Positions 42,092 to 50,820 of a DNA stretch of 64,000 nucleotides are shown here, one piece after another. The stretch is from the NCBI RefSeq assembly GCF_001499735.1, contig NZ_LN848257.1, forward strand, positions 2,439,656 through 2,503,655, written 5' to 3'. The notes beneath the pieces are model-generated. The model worked only from the letters and a program-made list of their open reading frames with translations. It had not been told where the DNA came from and searched no databases. Origin of the DNA: Thiocapsa sp. KS1 (lineage in GTDB: Bacteria; Pseudomonadota; Gammaproteobacteria; Chromatiales; Chromatiaceae). A program made the position numbers and the translations under genes. Position 1 is the stretch's first letter. Every line of letters begins with the position of its first letter.

Positions 42092-43504
42092 TCAATGCCG
42101 CCCTCGGTCCCGGTCGTGCCCGCGACCGCAAGCATCCGTCGACTCCGCCTCGAGCAGGCTAGACAGTGACGCCAGGCCGGTCGCGACCTCTCTGAGCGGG
42201 GACAGTCGGTCGGCCGAAACCCCCTTCCCGGAGACCGCGAGGCGGTCGGCCTCGCGGTGAATGCGCTCGCCGTAGTCGCGGATCCGAGCGCACGCGTCCT
42301 CGATCTGCTCGAGCCTCGCCACGACCGCCGAACGCAGCTCGAGCGCAGCACGCGCGCACTCGGATGTCGCATCGGCGGCATGCAGATCACGCAGCGCCAC
42401 TGCCTCGCGCATCGCCGCCCGCCACCAGGCCACGAAGGTCGCTTTGTGATCCACCAGGGTGTTGAGCGAGGCGGCCATGGCGTCGATCTCGTCACGCGCG
42501 CCGGGCACCGTCGGGATGCGCTCGCGCGGGGTCTCCGTGGTCAGTCGATCCAGGAGCTCCGCGACCTTGCGCACCGGCCGGACGATCCTGGAGGTGATCA
42601 TGACGGCAAAGACGGCGCCGAGCAGGGTCGCCCCGAGCGCGATCATCAGGTTGACCCGTGCCCGGGTGGATGCGCGCTGCGCAATCGCTGCCGTCATCTC
42701 GTCCATGAGCCGACCGGCCTCGACCAGGTTCGCTTCCACCATAGGCGTGATGCGCCCCGCGGCCTGCTCCATCGCGCCCGTGAGACCGCCGATACGTCGA
42801 TCCTGCTCGATGAGGGCGTGAAAATCCCGGCCATACGCACGAAGACGCGCCTTCAAAGCCTCTCGATCCGGCTCGGCGAGCGGTGCCTCCGCAGCCAACG
42901 CAGCGGTGCGCGCCAGGATCTCGTCCACCATCGCGACGTAGGCGTCGTCGCCGCGCAGCAGATAATCCTTCTCCCTGCGCCGCAGCTGGAGGATCGCGGT
43001 CTCGAGACCCGCGATCTGCTCGGAGGACGCGGCAAGCTCCTCGAGCTCATGGGCGGTGCGGCGAAATGCGCCCTGAAGCCCGCTGTCCTCGTCGAGCCCT
43101 TTGATCCGCCATGCCTCGACGATCGCTTCGAAGCGGGTAAGATAATCGGCGACGAGCGATCGAATCTCGGTTGCGGCCTGCAACGAGGTCTCGTCGAGGC
43201 CCGCAAGCCCCTCGGCCTCGGCGTCCAAGGCCCTTGCTTGGCGCCTCACCTCGGCGGCGGCATCCAGGCTCCGGGTCATGAGGAAATCGGCCCGGGCCGC
43301 GCGGATGGCGCCGAGTCGCCGCTCGATCCCGAAGGCGTAGGACTGACGCGCGCCGTAGACGGCATGAAGACGCTCATAGTCGGCGCTCAGACCCGCCAAT
43401 GCCGATTGATCATGAGCGATGACCCCGATGAAGATCAGGATCACCAGACCGAACCCCAGCCCGATCTTCTCACCGATACGCAATCTGCTCGCGAGTCTGC
43501 TCAC
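42092..43504 (-). CDS. HBM/HAMP sensor protein without an output domain
   Basis: A 470-residue inner-membrane protein. Membrane segment 1 is at about residues 14-30 and segment 2 at 284-305. The 250-residue periplasmic region is helical with ILQLRRREKDYLLRGDD, the pattern of helical bimodular (HBM) ligand sensors found in chemoreceptors and kinases. A HAMP domain follows (SRIVRPVRKVAELLDRL, then PGARDEIDAMAASLNTL). After that there are only about 110 residues of charged helix and a His/Arg-rich end (DACGRGHDRDRGRH). No chemoreceptor hairpin motif, histidine kinase or cyclase domain is present. It could be a truncated receptor or a sensor that signals through a separate partner. Confidence 0.75.
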   Translation of the reverse strand: MSRLASRLRIGEKIGLGFGLVILIFIGVIAHDQSALAGLSADYERLHAVYGARQSYAFGIERRLGAIRAARADFLMTRSLDAAAEVRRQARALDAEAEGLAGLDETSLQAATEIRSLVADYLTRFEAIVEAWRIKGLDEDSGLQGAFRRTAHELEELAASSEQIAGLETAILQLRRREKDYLLRGDDAYVAMVDEILARTAALAAEAPLAEPDREALKARLRAYGRDFHALIEQDRRIGGLTGAMEQAAGRITPMVEANLVEAGRLMDEMTAAIAQRASTRARVNLMIALGATLLGAVFAVMITSRIVRPVRKVAELLDRLTTETPRERIPTVPGARDEIDAMAASLNTLVDHKATFVAWWRAAMREAVALRDLHAADATSECARAALELRSAVVARLEQIEDACARIRDYGERIHREADRLAVSGKGVSADRLSPLREVATGLASLSSLLEAESTDACGRGHDRDRGRH

Positions 43505-43699
43505 CTTGGCTCCTGGACCTGACGCGTCCGGTCGATCGCGGGCGTCTCACCGATCGCACGCCAGCTTACCGCAACGGAAGGTGCCTGCCGACCGTCGCGG
43601 AGGACACCGCACGATCGATGCGCATGAGCCGGGGTACGAGGCTCGGGCAACCGACCCGTCGCAGGCCGCACCGGAGCCGGAGGATTATTCGCCCCGCCC

Positions 43700-45184
43700 A
43701 TGTCGGACCTGAGCCACGCCAAGCGCCAAGGCTTCCTCAGACACTTTCGGGGTCTGATCCGCAAGACCGAGCCCTGCGCCGATATCGACCTTCGGGGCTC
43801 GCTGCGTTTGGGCACGTCGACGCTCCGGCTTCCGCCGCCGGCGCTGCCGCTGCAGATCCTGCTCGGCGGCGAGCAGGGTTGTCGGCTGCACCTCTATCCG
43901 GAGCTGGTTTTGGACGCGGACGGCCGCATGCGGCATCGCGGCAGCTATCTGCTGATCGACCCCATAACCCATTTCTCGGACATCGGCGGATTCATGCGAC
44001 TCGGACAAGGCGAGACCTTGACCCTGGGCCGTGGCGACGCGACGCAGCGTCTGCTGCTGCGTTATCCGCGCACCGTCGAGCGGCGGCACCTCCGCCTGAG
44101 GCTCTCGGACGATGGGCTCGCCATCAAGAACAAGTCCGCGGCGGGGGGCGTCTGCGTCGCGCCGCTGACCGCGACCGATCTCACGGAGCGCATGACGCGT
44201 TGGCGTCGCCGACAGCTCATCCGCTTATCCAGGGAGCTGGACGGGCCGATCGAGCCCTTGCCGCGTGCGCCCGCGTCGGAGCTGATCGAGCAGGTCATCG
44301 GCCTGATGGATCGGGAGCCCTATCGCGCGCTCGATCGCCTCGGACGTCCCGGCGGTCTTCTGATCCTGCCTGATCGCGCGACACCGGTCTTCGTCGGCGA
44401 TCTGCGCGCCCGCATCGACAATCTGCTCGTCGTCCTGACCCAGAACGGACTCATCCAGGCGCTCGAAGAGGGCAGCGCCATCCTGATTATTCTGGGCAGC
44501 GCGGTCCATCCGGATCGACCGGAGCAGGCCGCGGAGATGGAAAGCTCCATCCTGATGATGGATCTGATCTTTCGGCTCAAGCTGAGATTTCCCGAACGGG
44601 TCTTCTATCTGCGGGGACGTCACGACAGCTTCTCCGAAGAGATCAGCCATGCGGGGCTGCCGCAGGGGTCGCTGTGGGAGGAGGCGCTGCATCAGGCTCG
44701 GGGACCCGACTACCGGGATGCGATGCGGCGATTCTACGAACGACTGCCCGTGGTCGCGGTCACCTCGCGTTACCTGGCAGCCCACGCCGCACCGCCGATC
44801 GAAGCAGAGCAACGGCAGACGCTCGTGGATATCGATCTGTATCCGGAGCTGGCCGATCGTCTGGCGCGGGCGCGTCATCCGTCGGAGGGCACATCGAGCC
44901 GCGACTTCCGTCGGCGCGAGCTGACCCGCATGTTCCGACGCCTCGGCTTGGCGGAGACGGCCACCAGTGTCCTGGGCGCCCATCCGGGATACTCGGCCGT
45001 CAGCCGCACGCTGGACGCCGACGAGGGTGCACGCCAATTTCGGATCTTCAGCGCCGATCCGGATTGGGTCGACATCCTCGCCGGAGTTCACAAGCGGCTG
45101 CTGCCTATGCGCTATCCGGTCGAGCCCCTCTTGGCGGTCTACAACCGGCTCGTTCGCACCGGACACCTGGAGGCCGGCGCTTGA
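43700..45184 (+). CDS. FHA-like domain fused to a degenerate PPP-type phosphatase domain
   Basis: A 494-residue cytoplasmic protein with no membrane segments. Residues 100-155 look like a forkhead-associated phosphothreonine-binding domain: LTLGRG, then ERRHLRLRLSDDG, then the KNKSAAGGVCV turn. From residue 220 the sequence follows the order of PPP phosphatase motifs but with altered metal ligands: GDLRARIDN (233-241) for GDxHG, LGSAVHP (265-271) for GDxVDRG, LRGRHD (304-309) for GNHE, and AHAAPP (361-366) for the later His. Most metal-binding residues are replaced, so it is probably catalytically dead or altered. The pairing of domains suggests a phosphoprotein reader. Divergent from the HBM/HAMP sensor (195-base gap). 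Domain calls are by eye. Confidence 0.65.
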   Translation: MSDLSHAKRQGFLRHFRGLIRKTEPCADIDLRGSLRLGTSTLRLPPPALPLQILLGGEQGCRLHLYPELVLDADGRMRHRGSYLLIDPITHFSDIGGFMRLGQGETLTLGRGDATQRLLLRYPRTVERRHLRLRLSDDGLAIKNKSAAGGVCVAPLTATDLTERMTRWRRRQLIRLSRELDGPIEPLPRAPASELIEQVIGLMDREPYRALDRLGRPGGLLILPDRATPVFVGDLRARIDNLLVVLTQNGLIQALEEGSAILIILGSAVHPDRPEQAAEMESSILMMDLIFRLKLRFPERVFYLRGRHDSFSEEISHAGLPQGSLWEEALHQARGPDYRDAMRRFYERLPVVAVTSRYLAAHAAPPIEAEQRQTLVDIDLYPELADRLARARHPSEGTSSRDFRRRELTRMFRRLGLAETATSVLGAHPGYSAVSRTLDADEGARQFRIFSADPDWVDILAGVHKRLLPMRYPVEPLLAVYNRLVRTGHLEAGA

Positions 45185-45205
45185 TCGGCGCGACCGGCCG
45201 GCTCG

Positions 45206-47023
45206 TTAGGGTACGGCAAGGCGCAAGACCGGGCGTGCGGGGGGCGTATCCTGGAACTGCAGCGACGCCAGCCGCGCGTAGAGCCCGTCCTCGGCCATCA
45301 ACGCTTCATGACGCCCGCTCGCCACGATCCGACCCTGATCCAGGACCAGGATGCGGTCGGCCGTGCGTACGGTCGCCAGCCGATGGGCGATGACGATACT
45401 GGTGCGGCCCTGCATCAGATGCTCCAACGCCTCCTGCACCAGCCGCTCGCTCTCCGCATCGAGGGCGCTGGTCGCCTCGTCCAGCAAGAGCAGGACCGGA
45501 TTGCGCAGCACCGTGCGTGCGATGGCGATGCGCTGACGCTCGCCGCCTGAGAGCCTGACCCCGCGCTCGCCCAGAAACGTATCGAAACCCTGCGGTAGAC
45601 GCTCTAGAAACTCGGCCGCGTGGGCGGCCTCGGCGGCGCGGCGCACATCCGCATTGCTCGCGTCGGCGAGACCGTAACGGATGTTCTCCCAGGCGTTCGC
45701 GCCGAAGATGACCGGATCCTGCGGGACCAGCGACATGTGTCGGCGCAGCTCGGCGGGCGCCAGATCGCGCAGATCCAACCCGTCGAACCGCACCGCACCG
45801 GCAACGGGATCGTAGAAGCGCAACAGCAGTTGAAAAAGGGTCGATTTGCCTGCGCCGGAGGGGCCGACCAGCGCGACCCGCTCGCCCGGCTCGATGACCA
45901 GATCGAGCCGATCCAGCGCCGGAGTGTCCGGGCGCGCAGGATAGACAAAGCGGACCGCGTCGAATTCGACCCGTCCGCGGGCAGGCAGCGGAAGCGCCTT
46001 CGGCTCGGCCGGCGAGCAGATGCTCGGCTGTGCCTGCAAGAGCTCCATCAGCCGCTCGCTCGCCCCTGCGCCGCGCAGCAGCTGGCCCATCAGCTCGCTG
46101 AGCGAGCCGACCGAGCCGGCCACCACCACGGCATAGAAGAGGAAGGCCGAGAGCTCGCCTCCGCTCAGAGCGCCTTCGAGCACCTGACGACCGCCGACCC
46201 AGAGCACCACGCCGATGGCGCCGAAGGTCAGGAGGGTCGACACCGCCGCCAACAAGGCGCTGGTCTGTGAACGCCGCGCCGCGACCTCGAAGGCGGATTC
46301 CACCTGCGTGCCGTAACGCTCGCGGTCGATCGGCTCGTGACAGCACGCCTGCACCGTGCGAATCCCGTGGATGACCTCGTCGACATAGGCCCCGACATCG
46401 GCGATCCGATCCTGACTGTCGCGCGAGAGACGCCGCACCCGATGGCCCAGGAGCCAAGCCGGGAGGATCACGAAAGGCACCCCGAGCAGCACCAGGCCGG
46501 TCAGGGCCGGACTGGTGATCGCGAGCATGACGATGCCTCCGATCATCAGCAGGCCGGTGCGCAGCACCATCGCCAGGGTCGAGCCGACCACGACCTGGAG
46601 CAGCGCCGTATCGCTGGTCAGGCGCGAGATCACCTCGCCGACGCGCGTCGTCTCGAAGAAGCCGACATCCAGCGACAACACCCGATCGAAGACACTCTTG
46701 CGGATGTCCGCGACCACCCGCTCGCCGATCCAGTTGAGCAGATAGCTGCGCACCCCGACGGCGATGCCCGTCGCCAAGACCACGCTCAGAAACAGCATCA
46801 GTGCCCGGTCCAATGCCTCGGTCGACCCGCTGGTCAGGCCCGAATCCACCAGGGTGCGGATCACCTGACCGAAGGCGAGCACCGATCCGGCCGCAACGAA
46901 GAGTGCCGCCACGGCACCCGCCAGCTGCCAGCCATACGGTCGGGTGAAACCAAGAAGCCGGCGCAGGGCTCCAAGATTACGTGTCGCGGGACGGTCGTCG
47001 GGTGTTGCAGCTTGTTCGCGCAT
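45206..47023 (-). CDS. ABC half-transporter, fused permease and ATPase (MsbA/multidrug type)
   Basis: A 605-residue homodimeric-type exporter. The first 320 residues form a six-helix type I exporter domain. The ATPase domain has Walker A GPSGAGKST, Q-loop LVPQDPVIFG, signature LSGGERQR, Walker B LLLLDEATSALD and the switch His in IAHRLATV. Substrate (lipid, drug or peptide) cannot be told from sequence. It converges on the FHA/phosphatase gene with only 21 bases between the stops. The start is ATG 47023. Confidence 0.9.
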   Translation of the reverse strand: MREQAATPDDRPATRNLGALRRLLGFTRPYGWQLAGAVAALFVAAGSVLAFGQVIRTLVDSGLTSGSTEALDRALMLFLSVVLATGIAVGVRSYLLNWIGERVVADIRKSVFDRVLSLDVGFFETTRVGEVISRLTSDTALLQVVVGSTLAMVLRTGLLMIGGIVMLAITSPALTGLVLLGVPFVILPAWLLGHRVRRLSRDSQDRIADVGAYVDEVIHGIRTVQACCHEPIDRERYGTQVESAFEVAARRSQTSALLAAVSTLLTFGAIGVVLWVGGRQVLEGALSGGELSAFLFYAVVVAGSVGSLSELMGQLLRGAGASERLMELLQAQPSICSPAEPKALPLPARGRVEFDAVRFVYPARPDTPALDRLDLVIEPGERVALVGPSGAGKSTLFQLLLRFYDPVAGAVRFDGLDLRDLAPAELRRHMSLVPQDPVIFGANAWENIRYGLADASNADVRRAAEAAHAAEFLERLPQGFDTFLGERGVRLSGGERQRIAIARTVLRNPVLLLLDEATSALDAESERLVQEALEHLMQGRTSIVIAHRLATVRTADRILVLDQGRIVASGRHEALMAEDGLYARLASLQFQDTPPARPVLRLAVP

Positions 47024-47272
47024 CGATGTGATCTCGTTGGGCCGACAGCGGGGATTTTCCGCTGGATATCAAGAGGCTCGGTACCCGAGCATCCGCAGTT
47101 CGGGCATACGGCTCGGTCATGCGTGACCGCTTCCGACTAGGCCCATCGGGTAGCCCTCTGCTAACCTCGTATCAACCGCGTCGCGGTCTGCGACCGTGAC
47201 CGGGCCGAGGCAAGGAGCGCCGACAACACAGCAGGAGTCGATTCCCCACCACCGAGGGAGCTCGAAGAGACG

Positions 47273-47704
47273 ATGAAGACGATTCAACAACTGATCGGCG
47301 ACAAAGGCTCGCAAGTTTGGTCGATCGGCCCGGATGCAAGCGTCTATGACGCACTCGTGCTCATGGCCGAGAAGCAGATCGGCGCACTCCTGGTCATGGA
47401 CGACAGCGGCATGATCGGCCTGATCTCCGAGCGCGACTACGCACGCAGCGTCATCCTGCGGGGACGGACCTCCAAGGAAACGCACGTGCGCGACGTCATG
47501 ACCAAGCGCGTGGTCTGTACGAAACCGGATCAGACCCTGGAGGAGGCCATGGCGCTGATGACGGAGAAACGTGTTCGCCACCTCCCCGTGATCGCCGACG
47601 GCAAGGTCGTCGGCCTCATCTCGATCGGCGACCTGATCAAGTCCATCATCTCGGAGCACAAGTTCATCATCGAGCAGCTCGAGCACTATATCAGCAGCGG
47701 CTGA
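47273..47704 (+). CDS. Two-CBS-domain protein
   Basis: A 143-residue cytoplasmic protein made only of a CBS pair: SVYDALVLMAEKQIGALLVMD with GLISERDYARSVILRG, and TLEEAMALMTEKRVRHLPVI with GLISIGDLIKSII. Such stand-alone CBS modules bind adenine nucleotides and regulate partner proteins; the partner is not evident. ATG 47273 follows GAAGAG. The 249-base gap upstream, shared with the divergent ABC transporter, holds no recognised gene. Confidence 0.9.
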   Translation: MKTIQQLIGDKGSQVWSIGPDASVYDALVLMAEKQIGALLVMDDSGMIGLISERDYARSVILRGRTSKETHVRDVMTKRVVCTKPDQTLEEAMALMTEKRVRHLPVIADGKVVGLISIGDLIKSIISEHKFIIEQLEHYISSG

Positions 47705-47886
47705 TTCAGGGGTCGAGCAACCCGTGGCCGAATCGAGGCTCTCGGGCGATTCGGACATCCGAGCCGCAGAGCCCGCAAAGACCTGCTCGAGGGTGCCGTT
47801 GCGGATAGCTTATTCGAGGTATCCTCCGCGCCTTTGCGGCTCAACCGCTCTTGCCGAGCTGATCGATCACGCAGGCCCCTGCACAC

Positions 47887-48534
47887 ATGACAGACCAACC
47901 CGCCCAGCACCATCCGACCGACATCAAGCTGCACACGAAATCCCGTATCCTGGGAATCGCCTTCGACGACGGTACGGCCTTCGATCTCCCCTGCGAGTAC
48001 CTGCGGGTCTTCTCGCGCGCCGCCGAGGTGCGTACGCTCGATCAGCCTCCGACCGGAAAGGAAGGGGTCAACATCAGCGCAATCGAGCCGCAGGGGCAGT
48101 ATGCCGTGCGTATCGTCTTCGACGATGGGCATGACACCGGGATCTACTCCTGGGACACCCTCTATCGGCTCGGGATGGAGTACGCGCAGAACTGGTCGGA
48201 ATACCTCGCCCGGCTCGAGCACATCGGTTACCGCCGCGAAGAACCGGATGCCGGCGAAAAGCGTCTGCGAATCCTCTACTTCGCCTGGCTCGCCAGAAAG
48301 ATGCGCCGGGAATCCGAGGAGCTTCGTGTTCCCGAGAACGTCACCGATGTCGCCTCCCTGCTGCGCTGGCTCGGCACCCGCAAACGCGGTGCCGCCGCGC
48401 TGTTCGAGCCGGAGCGGGTCCGGGTGACGGTCAACAAACAGTTCACCGAGCCATTCACCAAGCTGCACGAGGGCGACGAGATCGGGATCGTGCCGACCTC
48501 CCCCACCGCACCACCGACGCCGGATCTCGTGTGA
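47887..48534 (+). CDS. DUF971 domain fused to a MoaD/ThiS-like domain
   Basis: A 215-residue cytoplasmic fusion. Residues 16-112 match the DUF971 (gamma-butyrobetaine hydroxylase N-terminal-like) domain: SRILGIAFDDGTAFDLPCEYLRV and IYSWDTLYRLGMEY. Residues 126-203 look like MoaD, the small subunit of molybdopterin synthase: LRILYFAWLARKMRRESEEL and VTVNKQFTEPFTKLHEGDEIGIVP. The terminal Gly-Gly that MoaD and ThiS need for thiocarboxylation is missing; the protein ends PTSPTAPPTPDLV. The MoaD-like part may therefore be structural only. No molybdopterin gene is adjacent. The stop overlaps a possible GTG of the next gene (GTGA). Confidence 0.75.
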   Translation: MTDQPAQHHPTDIKLHTKSRILGIAFDDGTAFDLPCEYLRVFSRAAEVRTLDQPPTGKEGVNISAIEPQGQYAVRIVFDDGHDTGIYSWDTLYRLGMEYAQNWSEYLARLEHIGYRREEPDAGEKRLRILYFAWLARKMRRESEELRVPENVTDVASLLRWLGTRKRGAAALFEPERVRVTVNKQFTEPFTKLHEGDEIGIVPTSPTAPPTPDLV

Positions 48535-48608
48535 CCAGCCGGATCGGGCGCAAAACCCTTTCCGAGCGGGTCGGGACGCCTGATGACCTTTCGACACTCG
48601 AGTCTGCG

Positions 48609-50738
48609 ATGCGTATGAATCGAAAAGCGGTGCGGTTGACCCTTGCGGCAATGGCCCTGATCCTTGCAGGATCCGGCGTCATGACCTTGTTCTCTGCGGA
48701 GAATCCGGAGGCCGGCCAGCCAATCGACAACACCTCGCTCAAGTATCCCAACGTGTCTCCAAGCCATCGACACATGCGCCTCCTGCTGGACAACGCATTC
48801 GAGTATGTGAACCCGGCTCATGGAATCCTGGATCCCGTTTCCGGATATCCGGCCGAAGGCTGGAATCAGGAGCCCGAGAACGGGCTTTTTCTGCGCTCGT
48901 TCACCCAGCTCACGGCCATCGGCGCATGGGTCGAGCTGCTCGCCAATGTCGCCGCCGGCTATGCGGACAACCCTTACCTCTCGAAGGACGCCGCGCTGAG
49001 CGGTCTCTCGCGCGCGGTGGCGGCCCTGCTGGATGACCAACGCAACCCCACGCTTGCGGCAAAGGGGCTACTCGTGAATTTCCTCGGCCTGGAAGACGGA
49101 GTCAGAACCGGTCCCCTTCTGGAAACGGTCGAGAGACGGCAGTTCATCGAGGCATTCGGCGATGACGAAGGTACGGCCATCTGGTCGGCCATCGTGGCAA
49201 AGGGCTGGCTGCGGGAGGAAGACAATGGCCGGAAGGGAAGCATTCGCAGAGGCGATCGTTACGGGTCAGCCTACTTTGACGGAGTGCTTGCGCCCTATTC
49301 GGAGGAGCCTCTCAGATCGGCGATCATGAGGATCCTGGATCAAAGGGTCGTCACCATCATCTTCGGCGACAACGCCAATCTCGCCGCCTCGCTTGCCAGG
49401 TCCATCGGCGCTCTCCTGCGGCCAGAGATCCGGGATGATCCGAGAGCCGCCCGATTGAGAGAGCAGATCGAGCGCTTTATCGAAGCGCAGGGAGATGGCT
49501 ATTCCCACCTTTACGATCCTGCAACCGCCACCTTTGCGTTCGGCTGGGATCCGGTCGCCGACAGGTTTGTCGGCTGGAGCGACGGCCGCGGAAACTGGGT
49601 GTACGGCCAGATGAATTACTTCATCAACGAGTTTCGCGGGCCCTGGACGTTCGCCGTATTGCGATACGGGCTGCCGACGGCGTCGATTCGGAATGCAGGA
49701 TTCAAGATCAAGCCTTACAGTTACGCCGACGGAAAAGACACCTACGCCCTGGCCGCCTGGGATGGATCGGCCTTCCAGCTGCTCGGGCTTTCGTTGTTCA
49801 TGGAGGAGCTCGCCAATCCGGGCTGGAGAGCCAATCTGGAAAGGCTCGTGGACATCGAGCTCGATTTCTCGACGACGCACGGGTTGCCGGGGTTCCTATC
49901 CGAATCCTACAGCGGCAACGGGACCGAATACACCGGGCTCATCGGGATTGCAGACATCGCGGTGACCGACAAGCCCCTCATCACGCATTCCCCCTCGCTC
50001 TATACGCTCGGCGTTGCCTACATGATCGCCCCCGAGAGGACTGAGCGCTTTCTGCAGGAGCATTGGCCGAGGGTCTCCGGGCTCTTTACCGCACACGGGC
50101 CATGGGAAGGCTGGAACACAGCGACAAACCGGATCATCCCATTCCAGACCACGGTCCACACCCTGTCTCTGATCCTCGGAGGTATCAACTCCGCGCAAGA
50201 GAACATGCGTCGCTATCTCGACGCGCACTCGCTCGACGGAGCACTCGAAGCCCTTTATGAACCCGGCAACCGAGTCGATTTCCTGGCCGACGCGAATCGG
50301 ATTCTCCCTTGGACCTCGGATCGGAGTCGCATTGAATTCTCGCGGGAAGCGGGGATGTGTCGTTTCGCCTCGGACCTCGCCGGAGTCGGCGGGATGGCGT
50401 TCGTTGTCCCGGATGGCGAGACCATCAGCCTGTCGAACGGCAAACTGCTGATCCGCTACCGGTCGGAACAGGCGTTGACGAATGTCTCGGTTTCATTCAA
50501 AAGAGCAGAGGACGATCCCCTCCCGCTGCCGGCCATCCCGGTCGAGATCGGCGCCCGTTTCAAACAGACGCAAGACGATCGGATCGAGATCGTTCTGCCC
50601 GCAACACCTGCGCTGAGCGGGATCGAAGAGGTTTCCCTGGTGTTCGGCAGCATCGGAAAAGAGACGCCGGTGGACATCGCCGTCACGGGGTTCGACTTCA
50701 TCCCTTTCCCGGCCGCCTTCGATGCACCGAGGAGATGA
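48609..50738 (+). CDS. Large exported protein, possible glycoside hydrolase-like enzyme
   Basis: A 709-residue protein with an N-terminal signal or anchor (VRLTLAAMALILAGSGVMTLF). The middle (about residues 60-560) is rich in helical, aromatic segments such as GYPAEGWNQEPENGLFLRS, GRGNWVYGQMNYFINEFRG and HGPWEGWNTATNRI, which recall the alpha/alpha-barrel of glucoamylase-like hydrolases; no family can be named with certainty. The last 100 residues look like a beta-sandwich. Codon use differs from neighbours: AGA and AGG arginine codons are frequent (over ten noted) where flanking genes mostly use CGC, suggesting acquisition by transfer. ATG 48609 is used; a GTG at 48531 that overlaps the previous stop is an alternative and would add 26 residues before the signal. 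Confidence 0.65.
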   Translation: MRMNRKAVRLTLAAMALILAGSGVMTLFSAENPEAGQPIDNTSLKYPNVSPSHRHMRLLLDNAFEYVNPAHGILDPVSGYPAEGWNQEPENGLFLRSFTQLTAIGAWVELLANVAAGYADNPYLSKDAALSGLSRAVAALLDDQRNPTLAAKGLLVNFLGLEDGVRTGPLLETVERRQFIEAFGDDEGTAIWSAIVAKGWLREEDNGRKGSIRRGDRYGSAYFDGVLAPYSEEPLRSAIMRILDQRVVTIIFGDNANLAASLARSIGALLRPEIRDDPRAARLREQIERFIEAQGDGYSHLYDPATATFAFGWDPVADRFVGWSDGRGNWVYGQMNYFINEFRGPWTFAVLRYGLPTASIRNAGFKIKPYSYADGKDTYALAAWDGSAFQLLGLSLFMEELANPGWRANLERLVDIELDFSTTHGLPGFLSESYSGNGTEYTGLIGIADIAVTDKPLITHSPSLYTLGVAYMIAPERTERFLQEHWPRVSGLFTAHGPWEGWNTATNRIIPFQTTVHTLSLILGGINSAQENMRRYLDAHSLDGALEALYEPGNRVDFLADANRILPWTSDRSRIEFSREAGMCRFASDLAGVGGMAFVVPDGETISLSNGKLLIRYRSEQALTNVSVSFKRAEDDPLPLPAIPVEIGARFKQTQDDRIEIVLPATPALSGIEEVSLVFGSIGKETPVDIAVTGFDFIPFPAAFDAPRR

Positions 50739-50820
50739 TGCGGCTCAAAACCAGGGGTCGTTCGGTTCCGGATCCGAGCGTTGATCCGGCCGCGTCCGAG
50801 CGCGAGGCCGGAGCAAAACG

